Assembly (NCBI RefSeq): GCF_901709675.1
Contig: NC_051094.1
Location: 18,076,501-18,140,500, forward strand
From: Syngnathus acus
Lineage: Eukaryota > Chordata > Actinopteri > Syngnathiformes > Syngnathidae
Reading direction: 5' to 3'
DNA length: 64,000 nucleotides
The notes below the pieces were generated by a model. That model was not told where the DNA came from. It was given only the letters and a program-made list of their open reading frames with translations, and did no database searches. The position numbers and the translations under genes were made by a program. This document shows positions 35,101 to 47,100 of the stretch, in pieces; within the stretch, counting starts at the first letter, position 1; each line of letters opens with the position of its first letter.

Positions 35101-38100
35101 CTTGTCATGGGACAACACTGAAGAAATGACACTTTGATCCAATGTTAAGTAGTCACTGTAGAGCTTGGATAGCAAAGTAAATTTATTGTTACTTCAAAGT
35201 AACTCAAAATACCACAACGAATGTGTAAAATGTTGGCAACAAAAGTGAGTACACACCCCAACTGAAAATGTCAAAATTGGACCCAAATGTCAATATTTTG
35301 TGTGGCCACCATTATTTTCCAGCACAGCCGTAACCCTTTTAGGCATGGAGTTCACCAGAGCTTCACAGGTCGCCGCTGGAATCCTCTTCTATGATGACAT
35401 CACGGAGCTGGTGGATGTTGGAGACCTTGCGCTCCTCCACCTTCCGTTTGAGGATGCCCCACAGATGTTTAGGTCTGGGGACATGCTTGGCCAGTCCATC
35501 ACCTTCACCCTCAGCTTCTTTAGGAAGGCAGTGGTCGTCTTGGAGGTGTGTTTGGGGTCGTTATCGTGTTGGAATACTGCTCTGCGGCCCAGTTTACGCA
35601 GGGAGGGGATCATGCTCTGCTTCAGTATTCCACAGTACATGTTGGCATTCATTGTTCCCTCAATGAACTGTAGCTCCCCAGTGCCAGCAGCACTCATACA
35701 GCCCCAGACCATGACGCTCCCACCACCATGCTTGACTGTAGGCAAGACACACTTGTCTTTGTACTCTTCACCTGGTTGCCGCCACACACGCTGGACAGCG
35801 TCTGAACCAAATATGTTTATCTTGGTCTCATCAGACCACAGGACATGGTTCCAGTAACCCATATCCTTAGTCTGCTTGTCTTCAGCAAACCTTTTGCAAG
35901 CTTCCTTGTCCATCATTTTTAGAAGAGGCTTTTTCCTGGGACGACAGCCATGCAGACCAATTGAATGTAGTGTGTGGCGTATGGTCTGAGCACTGACATA
36001 CTGAACCCCCACCCCTTCAACCTCTGCAGCAAGGCTGGCAGCACTCATACGCCTGTTTTCCAAAGGCAACCTCTGAATATGACACTGAGTGCGTGCACTC
36101 AACTTCTTTGGTCGACCATGGCGAGGCCTGTTTTGAATGGAACTTGTCCTCTTAAACCACTGTATGGTCCACCGTGCTACAGCTGAGTTTCAGGGTGTTG
36201 GCAATCTTATAGCTTCGGCCAGGGGTGTCCAAACTTTTTGCAAGGAGGGCCAGATTTAATAAAGTGAATAGTTTTTTCAGACATTTTTTAACTACAAAGA
36301 TTTCATGCAAATACACACTGTTATAAAACAAATTTCATTGTCACAATTGTCTTTATTTTTCAAATGACAAAATAACCAAATATATGCCATTCATGCAGAT
36401 GTGAACAACTCTAAAAACACAAATTCTGCCTTTCATTCATATCTGAAGAGTCAGATAACATTGAACAAACTGTTTGAAATACCTTACATTTACATGAGTT
36501 TAAAATTACTTTTGCCTCATGAACATTTTAAACAGGAGTTACAAGTAATGCAAATTTGTTATTATTAGGGGTGTAAATCGCGGGTTTTTTCACGATACGA
36601 TATCATATCGATACAAGACACACGATACGATATTTGCCGATATCTTAAAGCCTGCTGTGATTCATTCACGATACATCACGATATAGTGCTCCACGATCGA
36701 TATATATATATTTTTTTTAAATAAAAAATATAGAACAATATCCTGATTTATAACAATTCATACGCAAAATCAACAAGGTACTGCAAACTCTTTATTTAGG
36801 AAATTACAAGAGTATTGTAGTATACAAAGTGCTTATTTTAACACTGAACTTTATCAAATTCCTATATTTTTTCTCAAATAAGTAAAGGAAAATGAATATT
36901 CTTTCTTTTTTTGTAATACCATTAACTTTAAAGTGCATTACTGAACTATTTATTTATAATAATTTTAATTGTCCGTTGAGCCATCTTTTCTTTGGAATCC
37001 AAAGTGCTTCCAAACGAATGACTTGAAGCCCAAAGGGGAGCGAATTTCCTCGTCTTCTTGGACACTAGCCATAGCACCAGCCCAGGAGCCGCGTAGTTGT
37101 CGGCTCCCCTTTCACGTGCCTGCTCTGCTCACAACACAACACGCCGCGTACTGCTCCCGGAAAGAGGAAGCAAGCAACAATGAACTGGATTTCAAAATAA
37201 AGTCGCGTCTAATGTCCGAGGTCAAACACGGCGATATAAATCGATGTTTACGTTTAGCATCGATGCCAATAAATCGTAGAGCATTATATCGATTAATCGA
37301 TGTGTATCGATGAATCGTTACACCCCTAGTTATTATTAAAACTTAAAACAAGTGAGTTTTGCTCTTGTCATTTACAATATCTTTCAGAAAGTAATAGTTT
37401 GTGTCATGTCTACAGGTTTATAACAGTATTAACATGGCCACTTCGTAATATTTAATATTAAGTAATATTTAATTTTTATTTAATTTTGACTCACAGCCCC
37501 ACGTGAAGAATCGCTGTTGTGATGCCATTTCAGCTTGGAGCTGCTTCACTTTATCAGCGCGGTTACTCCCTGTTAGCTTGTCGTATGTGTCAGCATGTTT
37601 AGTCTACTAGTGTCTCTTTAGGTTGAAATCCTTAAACAAGGCAACCGTCTCTTTAGAAATTAGACAAACACAATTGCCTTGATTTTCAGCGAGGAAGTAT
37701 TGTAATTCCCGTTTCTCTTGAAAGCGACGGCCCTCAATGTCAACTGTCCTCGTTTTCTTTGCAGTCGCCATGGCAGAAATGAGCGGCGAGGGGTGGTGCT
37801 GCCACCCTTTGGTAATAGGAGGAATTACAGGTTCAAGTTTCATTTTTTTTTAAATTCAGTTTGACAGTGCAGGCGGTCCATAAATAATACATTATAAGAC
37901 CGAAGCTGCGGGCCATATGAAATCTGATCGGGGGCCGGATTTGGCCCGCGGGCCGGACTTTGGACATGCCTGGCCTAGGCCATCTTTATGTAGAGCAATA
38001 ATTATTTTTTTTAGATCCTCAGAGAGTTCTTTGCGGTGCCATGTTGAACTTTCTGTGACCAGTATCAGAGTGAAAATACCTAATTTAATACACCTAATCC

Positions 38101-41100
38101 CCAATCACACCTAACACCTCGGTACACTAACTAGTCGCATTACACAGGGAGGAAAAATGCCTAATTGGTCCCAATTTTGGCTTATTTTGAGATTTTCAGT
38201 TGGGGTGTACTCACTTTTGTTGCCAGCATTTTACACATTCATTGTTGTATTTTGAGTTACTTTGAAGTAACAATAAATTTACTTTGCTATCCAAGCTCTA
38301 CAGTGACTACTTAACATTGGATCAAAGTGTCATTTCTTCAGTGTTGTCCCATGACAAGATATAATTAAAACATTGCAGAAATGAGAGGGGTGTACTTTTG
38401 TGAAATACTGTACGTGTGTGGGTGTGCAACATACAGTATGTAGATGTGACGTTCTGTTGTTAACCTTGGTTAAACAGTGACCTCTAGTGGGCCCAAGTTA
38501 GCATAGCAGCTCTACGCACATTTTGTAGCTGTAGATCAGGGGTCACCAACTCCGGTCCTCAAGGGCGCTAATCCAGCCTGTTTTAGATGTATCCCCCCTG
38601 CAACACACCTGATTCAAATAATCAGGATCGCTATCAGCCTTAATAGAGCTTGCTGATGAGCTGATCATTTGAATCAGGTGTGTTGTTGCAGGGCTGCACC
38701 TAAAACAGGCTGGATTGGCGCCCTTGAGGACCGGAGTTGGTGACCCCTGCTGTAGATGTAGCTAAAGTATACATACTGTAAATATCATTTTAGGACTCTT
38801 ATTATTATATTATTTTTTATAACAAGGTACAATACTGTAAATATGTTTTCAGAAGTCTTTTATTATAACAACTTCTTTTATAACACAGTAACTTTATAAC
38901 GGTACAATACTGTAAATATGTTTTCAGAAGTCTTTTATTATAACAACTTCTTTTATAACAAAGTACAACACTGCAAATATGTTTTTAGAACTCTTATTAT
39001 AACAACTTTGTTTTGGCTGGAAAAAATCCGCAATGCAGTGAAGCCGCGATAAATGAACCGTGAAGTAGCGAGGGATCACTGTAATCCTTTAATCCTGTTA
39101 CTGAAAACACACACAGGGAATTTCAAGTATTTATATTCAGTGTGTTTACATTATTTTCTGTACACATTAAAACAGTCCACCACCATTTCCCTGGACTTCG
39201 TGGTGTTTAGGTGCAGGTGGTTGGAGCCACACCATCGCCGAAGCACCGGACCAGGCCCCTGTACTCCTCCTCCTGTCCACCTCTAATACAGCCAACAATG
39301 GTAGTGTTGTTCCCAAACTTCTGGATGGATACAGGAATCACATGAGCCCATTCGCAAGCTGATTCTGCCTCCTCAATTGCAAACATCATCTCCCTTTCCC
39401 CATACCTGGACCAGAGTTTGGACTGCAGTGTTCACCCAACTTTGTTCAGTCTGATGTTGCAGTCCTCTATGGTCTTTGCCAGGTCCATCTGTTGCTGCTT
39501 ATCCAATGTCACTTCTTCCAGTTCACCCAGTAGGCCGAGTTCATAGCTGTCATTGATTCTGCCTCCTCAATTGCAAACATCAGCTCACTTTCCCCATACC
39601 TGGACCAGAGGTTGGACTGAACTGTTCACCTAACTTTGTTCAGGCTGATGTTGCAGTCCTCTATGGTCTTTGCCAGGTCCATCTGTTTCTGCTTATCCAA
39701 TGTCACTTCTTCCAGTTCAGCCAGTAGGCCGAGTTCATAGCTGTCATTGGTACTGTTAACATCCCGTGCAAGTGAACTGAGAACTTTGAATTCCTTTTGC
39801 AATTCTGACCTTGTCAGGTGTCCAACAGCTGTTTAGGAAGTTGGCCTGCTTGGAGAAAGCAATTTTAGCTGAGGTTCTCTCCTGCTTCAGCTGCTTGATT
39901 GTTTTACCACTGGGTTCTTCCGGCATACTCGCAGTTCTTTGCGTTGACTGCGTTGACTTAAGGCCGTTTATCCTTTGTCTTTGCTGCCACGCTGGTTATC
40001 AACTGTCAAGCTGTCCTGATTTTTCTTAGTTCTTTGCCCAAACTTGAAAAAGGGCCTTGGTCTTTAGAATGCAAAAACAACTCAGATCTTCCTCTTTTCT
40101 TTTTCCTTTTGCAGTTTATTTCACAATTAATGAGAGGGTGATTAGTCAGGTTGATAACCAGTTGTGCGTAACCAGGAACTGAGGAGTCGCTTTGTGTTTT
40201 TATTTTCTTTGCATTCTCTGTTTAAGTTTTCTTTCTTTCACGAACAGGCCTTCCCTTCTTTGTTACCCAGCTCTTATACTGGTCTGTAGGCAATATGGCC
40301 ATTCCCTGGCATCTGACAGGAAGTTTGGTGAATAGTGATGTAGCTGTTATTTTCTCTGCCCCCTGCAGGTCTGGAGGGGAACCTATTGGATATTTTGTCT
40401 GAATGATCTCTGAATCTGTTATTCGATGGGACAGTGGCTCCAACCACCTGTACCTAAACACCGCCAAGTCCAGGAAAATAGCGGTGGACTTCAGGAGGCC
40501 CAGGCCTCGTTCTGAGCCAGTGACTATCAATGGAGACTGTGTGGAGATAGTGCAGACCTGTAAATGTCTTGGAGTGTTGCTGGACGACAAACTTGACTGG
40601 TCTGCGCATGTGGACGCTTTGTGCAAGAAAGGGCAATGTACTGTACTTCCTCAGGCCCAAAGCCAGTCGTTTAAAATCCTAGCCAGGGCACCACATTGGG
40701 CACTTAAGTCTTAAAAATAACAAATAATCTGATATGATGTTAATGATGATGACACCTTGATGAACTGAATATTTTTTTAACATTATCATTTAATTTTTTT
40801 CCTTTCTTTAATCAGGGTTCCCCCAGCATACCTTTAGCTCTTCGACTGATCAGAACGCCAAACCCTCTTTCAGCATGGCGTAAGTAAACCACTTGAAACA
40901 AGATAATACAAGAGAGCATGTACTGTACCCATCAAAAAACATTCATTTATTGCCCCCAAAACTATAGCTATGTTCTAATTCAGGGTCTGACTTTGTGTAG
41001 TTAACGTACCTTTTCACCAGAATTTAAAATCTTGTAATGTCAGTTGTTTGTCTTACAGTCTGTTAGATGGCACCAATGATCCAGGTCTCTCTTTGGGAGG

Positions 41101-44100
41101 GTATTTGTGTCCGCAGTGCCATGCAAAGTACTTGGAGCTTCCAGTGGAATGTAAAGTCTGTGGTATGTCTGGCTGAAGCTATGTGTTATTAGGTTCATGA
41201 TTTCAATTTTATAATGACGAGACAGTAAGAATGCTAATGTTAATGCTAAGCCTGCATGCTGCTTTTGCCTTATAAAATCGCAGTGTCCAATGACCAAAGT
41301 AAAAACAAAATGGTATTTCCAGTGATAATAACGGCTTGTTATGTGTCTGTTGGCAGGCAGCATTGGAACACATGCTGCCTTTGATGGTTGTCATTACTGC
41401 TTCCTTTATTGCCATCACTAGTAACCTTAGTGGTAGTCTTCAGAAAAAGAAGACTTTGGCGCTTGCGCCCAGTTTGGTCATGGACTTGGTACTGGGTAAA
41501 ATTCCGAACTCCACCAATTTTAGGGTGTTTGACTTTAGTGATTCCACTATAGCCACGTATATATTGCTTTAAATATGTTTAGGCTTAAAAGAAGCACAAT
41601 AGTTTTATGTCATGTTATTTTGTCTCCAAGGTTTGACTCTTGTGTCAGCCCCACACCTCGCCAGATCCTTTCACCACCTCTTTCCTCTACATGTCTTCAT
41701 TGAAACACCAGTCGAAAACACCCCAGAAAAAAGGTTAGTTACTAAATGTTAGTGCCACAGTTAATACCGGTATTTCTATTCACCCTCTTTGAGAAGCTGT
41801 GTATGTTGTTCCCAAACTCCAACACAGAGGCTTTGTCTGGTACTGTTCGGTTATTCAGTGTGAACCAAAATAGGAGTGCTGGGATGCGCTCTAGAGCAGC
41901 GGTCCCCAACCTTTTTTGTGCCACAGACCGGTTACATGTCAGACAATAGTTTCACGGACCGGCCTTTATATAAATATATAAATAAATAAATAAATAAATA
42001 AATACATTTATTTGAAATATATAAATATGATGAAATGCTCAAACATGACCAATAAAAATTCTTGAATCTTGAAATAAAACGATACGACTGGCATAAAAAC
42101 AAGTACAAACCCCATAAAAATAAAACTCACCATTAAGTATCTGCTCCGTAGCTTTGTTTTGGTCGCTGTAACCGCAGAAAATCCCGCTTCACAAAAATAG
42201 GATGTTGGAAAGAGAAGCAGGGTTTTCAGCGCTTTTGTGGCGATCTCGGGATATTCTGCCTTGATTTTAATCCATCTTTCTTTTTCTTGGAAGTTGTAGC
42301 CTCTTCTTCTGTCTCCACATTGGGCCTTTTCCTCTTTCCAAAGAAGTTTTCCAAACATTTCTTTTTCGTACTCATTTTTGCTAGCTTCGCGGGGTTCACT
42401 GGGGTAACATGTCACGTGACCGGGACGAGCGTTTTGACCTGAATTAACCTGTGTCAAGAAGCACAGATGCACCGACGGATGTAATTGGGAGAGAATCCCC
42501 AATTTTTTTATATTTTTCAAAATAAATTCGTACTTATATTTGCTAGCTTTGTGAGCTCGACTGGGGAAACATGTTACGTGACCGGGATGAGCGTCTTGAC
42601 CTGAATTAATTGATCATTGATAAAAAAAATATATATATTATTTTTTCTGTGTGGTCCGGTACCAAATGACCCATGGACCGGTACCGGTCCGCGGCCCGGT
42701 GATTGGGGACCGCTGCTCTCGAGCTGCTTTTCCATTGTATCTGTTCAACCCCAAAACAGCCTAGTTCTGCCCTGTGTAGTTGCTTCTTCATTACACTTTT
42801 TTGGGGCCATGCAGTTACTACATTGGTTACTGTTCCTGTGAATGAAACAAGTGAAGCTTGTGGTAAAGATTTTCGCAAGCCGTATGTACTTTGCAATGTC
42901 CATTTTGAGCAAAGCAAACGAGAGTGAGTTTCCTCTTACCAATAAATGTACAAATTACCAATGAACAATACTAATTAAGCTCAATGTAAATCAACTAAAT
43001 TTTGCATTTTGCAATTTTGTGAATACCCCGGACATGAGCTCATGGTTTCTATATTTAATACTTTTGCAGAAATCTCTGCAAATACATTTCCATAATGTCA
43101 TTAGACTGTCGGGTGTTGTGTATAGAATATTGAGAAAACAAATTAATTTACCGTATTGGCCCGAATATAAGACAACCCCGATTATAAGGCGACCCCCTCT
43201 TTTTCAAGACTCAAGTTTGAAAAAAGACTTTTTGAACACCAAATTTAATTTTTATACAGAAAATAATTACATCTGAAACAAATGATTATAAAAATGTATT
43301 CGAGAGAAAAAGCATGTTATTTTGCCTCATTCAAATAATGCAAAAACTGTCTATCACATCTTAATATCTGAACATTTAAATATGTTTTAAAGTGAAATCA
43401 CATTTGTAAATGAATGGCTTCTGGTTTTTGAAATGTAAATAAACCAATCTACTGTGATAAAACAACAAAATTGCAATAACTGCATTAACCATCAAAGTGA
43501 AGTCTAACTGTCAAACAAATCTGAAGAAGGAAAAACATTGCAATAAAATAATGCAAACTGCTACCGCTATTGTTGGGGAGCCTGAGGTCTGTATAGGGGG
43601 TTGGCTTGGATGGTTATGCTCATTTCGCCCCCCGGGTGTCGGTCAGAACACAGGAGGGAAGACGTGGTTCAGTTTTGATTGCTTTATTGGCAAGAAAAAT
43701 AAGAATAAATAACCATAAATGAAATACTCTCAGCAACACACCAAACATAAGTTATCGATCGAGACAACAAAATACATTTGCTGGCAACCGTTAGTCGCCG
43801 TGCCGCTGCGTAACGGCTACTTGTCCGATGCGAGGCAAACTTAAAGGAGCGCGCCGGAGCTGTCAATCAGACAGCAGCAAGGTGGAGGCGGGGCACTGGT
43901 ATTGGCTGGTATTATTTAAGATGAGCTGGTTGGACCTTTTTGAGTTAAAGGTCGACTTAGAATTAACTCTAAAATTAAAACAAAAATTAATTCAAATTAA
44001 CCAACTGCCAGTTTTCTAAAGACACTTTCTTCAAGCAGTGGTACGGTAAAAGTGGTATGGTAAAAGTTTTTTTTCTTGCAAGAAGACCTTGATTTTTATG

Positions 44101-47100
44101 CAGGACAATACTCCATCACATGCATCAAAGTACTCCACTGTGTGGCTTGCCAGTAAAGGCCTTAAAGATGATACAATAATGGTGTGGCCCCCTTCTTCAC
44201 CTGACCTAAATTCTATTGAGAACTTGTGGGCCCTTCCTAAATGGGAGATTAATGCTGAAGGAAAACCGTACACCTTTGTGAACAATGTCTGGGAGGCTTT
44301 GGTTGTTGCTGCACAAAAAGTTCATCTTCAACAGATCAAGAAGCTGGCAAACTCCATGGATGGAAGTCTTATAGTAACTGTTATTAAAAAGAAGGATAGC
44401 TATAGCGGTCACTAAATTTTGAGTTGTTAGTTTTTTATTCTCACTTTAACGAATGAATAAAAACCAAATAGGGAAAATATCTGATTTTACTTTAGTTGCG
44501 TAATAATTCTGCACACTAATAGTTGCCTAATAATTGTGCGCACACAGGAATTTTCCCAAGATAGACAGAATCTCACTTTGACTCTCTTAACTTAGACTTA
44601 CTTAGACTTAGACAAACTTTATTGTCATTTTGTCAACACTGGGTGTACACAAAACGAAATTAAATATTCAAGTTTACGGTTTATCAACATTTTGGTTGAC
44701 TGAGAGCACTGTAGTTGTTCAAAAACAAAATTAATCCTCAAAAATGCAATTTGCATAATAATTCTGCCCACAGTGAAATAGTTGACAGAAAATTCAAATT
44801 CTTTGAAAATTTAGCCTTTATTGTTCCTTTTGAACAAAAACATTTGGGGCGGATGAAATCAACTTCCACATACGTATGTCTTTTGATTATTATATTTGAT
44901 GCATCTGGTTACAATGCCTCAAAATTTTACTTCGATGAGCTGAAACATAATTATAAACATTTAAAAATAACATTTCCAAACATGAAAAATACATTTTCCC
45001 ACAATAATTCATAGTACCGTATTTTCCGCACCATAAAAGGCTATAATTTTCTCAAAAACCTTAAGGTGCGCCTCTTAATAAGGTGCGCCTTTTGCGTGGG
45101 TCCAATTCCAAAATCTATATGATGCTTTGGTTATTGTGAACAGGGTGGTAATGTGTGATGTTCAGTTGTCGTTTGTAGAGAATGTATCTTTGTTGTATAT
45201 TAAACTGTCTTGTTAATTTTGTACAGCTTGCATATTTTCTAAAATATACACATTTGGTAAAATATACTTTTGTAAATATTTGTGATTGTACTGTATGCAT
45301 GTGGGTTGGGGCGGTTCCTCGGGACTGGAAAGAGAGCTGGGCCTTTTAGCACCCCAGCGTCAGGGGCTGGTGCTTGCACCCCCACATATACCCTAAACTT
45401 CTCGGAACAAAACAACAAAAGCCATTTCCAAACCCGCTCCGAGGGAGTACCTCTGACGTCAAACTCTAGCGCCGAATGAAGGCGGCGGATCAAAGCCTTC
45501 AGGAACCCCTGCAACCTGATTGGGGGGAAACCTCGGAGCAGCAAGGCTGGTGTGGGTGCGGTGTTGCGTTGCGGCGGTGCTGAGGAGTCGCACACAGGAT
45601 CGCGAAGCCTTCGGTTGACCCTGAGGCGTCCGATCCGTGCAGCCGCTTGGAACGTGCTCTCGCCCAAGGAAGACGTGCCTTGCTTGTCTGCAGAACTCCG
45701 CAGGTTGTGCATCATGGTGGCGGCCTTCTCTGAGGTGAGGCGGCCTCGTTCGGCCAAAACCAGAGTGGGTGGTTACACCTACTACTGGTCGGACCGGAGC
45801 GACGGCCGGCACCTCCAGGGGTTGGCCTTGGTGGTGGCCGACCGAGTGGTCTTGCAGGTGAAGGGAGTTACGCCGGTCTCGGAGCGTATTATGCGACTGC
45901 GCCTCACTCACTCTTTGGGCATGGTGTCGTTCGTCGCAGTATAAGCTCCCACCGGGGTGTGTGAACTCTCCACATAGGAAGCCTTCTATGCCGAGCTCAA
46001 CTCGGCGGTTGTTAGGGTTGATAGATTAGTTTGATCCTATGCTTATGTTGGAATGTAACCTGTAATAATTAACCAAACCTATCCTGTCTTAACAAAGTAG
46101 TAGAAGAAAGTGCTAAGATCTTTTGAACTGATTGACCAGCTGCAGAGGGAGCAATCTAAGTTGTTCTGTTTCCCCCAACGTCGTAAAGTACCCCCTGCTA
46201 TGCTTTGACCAGAGGCCAGGGTTTCACCCCCATCCTGACCACTCTCACCCCCACCCTGCTTTCTCTCAATAAATACTCTCTTGCTAGAATCCAAAGTCAG
46301 ACTTCGTTCGATCATCGCTGTATGCACAGTGACGAACGAGCTCTCCACTTGCAAGTGTTCAAAAGGCATACTGTCTCCCGTGTGGTTCTTGCAAAATAAG
46401 TTGGAGTGAGCACCACTCTAAGATTGAGGTGCCGTGACCGGGATCCCTCACATACCCACTGCCGGTGGACGGAGGACGACATGCTGCATTGTCGACAAGC
46501 CAGCGTCCATTAGGAGGACCTGGAAAAGAAAGACCTGGGAAGAAAATTCTACGCTGGGCCAGCATCTTAGGTCTAACTTCGTCTGACAACAGTGGATTGA
46601 CGGGATCCGGAAGTGCAAAGAACCAGGGGACAAGTAAGTAAAAGCCCTAAAGTAAAAGTTGTGGTGAAACGCGTAAAAGTGCACGAGATATAGCTTGGGT
46701 TCAAGTCCCAGTGGAAGGAACAGGCTAAGAAAAGCAGAGCTTCTTTTTCGTTCATCGAAGAAGTGCGTATATTTTTCTTTGTCTGTTTTTCCGAGCCAAT
46801 GAACAGCTTGGGTTCGAGTCACAGTGGAAGGAACGGGCGAGAAAAAACAGAGCTTCTTTTTCTTAATTGAAGAAGGGCGTAGATTTTTTTTTTACCGTTT
46901 TTCCATACGGTTTGCCTGAAATTTGTGTGGTAGAGTGTGACTGGTAGGACAAATTGACTAAAGAGCAGTACTAGCAAATAACACAGGCAAGAAATTTGTT
47001 GAAAGGTCAATTTAAACCTGCATTGAGGATCCTCAAAGAAAAAAAACTTGAAAAAAAATTGTAAAAACTAAAATATCAAATTAAGATGGGAAATGTAAAC

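Larger units (their letters stand above)
36220..37972 (-). mobile_element. hAT element (CAGGGGTGTCCAAAC left end)
   Basis: The left end CAGGGGTGTCCAAACTTTTT and right end 'ggactttggacatgcctg' are flanked by gcttcggc and gcctaggc, an 8-bp duplication with two differences. It belongs to the same family as 7556-8437 but is longer and keeps the finger region of the transposase. It is interrupted by another hAT at 36566-37328. Confidence 0.88.
35380..38060 (-). pseudogene. Tc1-like transposase, interrupted and frameshifted
   Basis: The N-terminus lies at about 37980-38060 on the minus strand ([20 protein letters not shown]) and is cut by the hAT at 36220-37972. The rest runs from 36215 to about 35380: [26 protein letters not shown] (first Asp), [13 protein letters not shown] (second Asp), then SPDLN. 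A deletion of about 10 nt directly after SPDLN removes the conserved catalytic-Glu motif and shifts the frame. The downstream LWGILKR-like codons survive in the other frame. Confidence 0.92.
35046..38410 (-). mobile_element. Tc1-like element split by hAT insertions
   Basis: The ends CAGTATCTCAAAAGTGAGTA and tacttttgtgaaatactg lie between TA dinucleotides (35044-35045, 38411-38412). The arms 35046-36219 and 37981-38410 are separated by a hAT. The element is broken twice: by that insertion and by a deletion in the catalytic domain. Confidence 0.92.
34804..39081. mobile_element. Pogo/Tigger-like element (CAGTAATTCCTCG termini) hosting a Tc1
   Basis: The left end CAGTAATTCCTCGTTTATCG and right end 'cgagggatcactg' with 'ccgcgataaatgaac' are imperfect inverted repeats flanked by TA (34802-34803, 39082-39083). 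Its own sequence is 34804-35045 and about 38411-39081. The right part contains a ~55-bp tandem unit with 'ctgtaaatatgttttcagaa'. It is non-autonomous. Confidence 0.8.

Noticed and set aside
36969-37313. 114-codon frame, repeated at 17519-17863
   Set aside because: It lies in a non-autonomous hAT. The duplication explains the second copy, and I see no recognised domain, so I do not call it a gene.
42840-42927. Possible extra gtf2h2 exon ([22 protein letters not shown])
   Set aside because: It does not match the protein, and the 41733 and 58955 exons already join in frame at the expected place.
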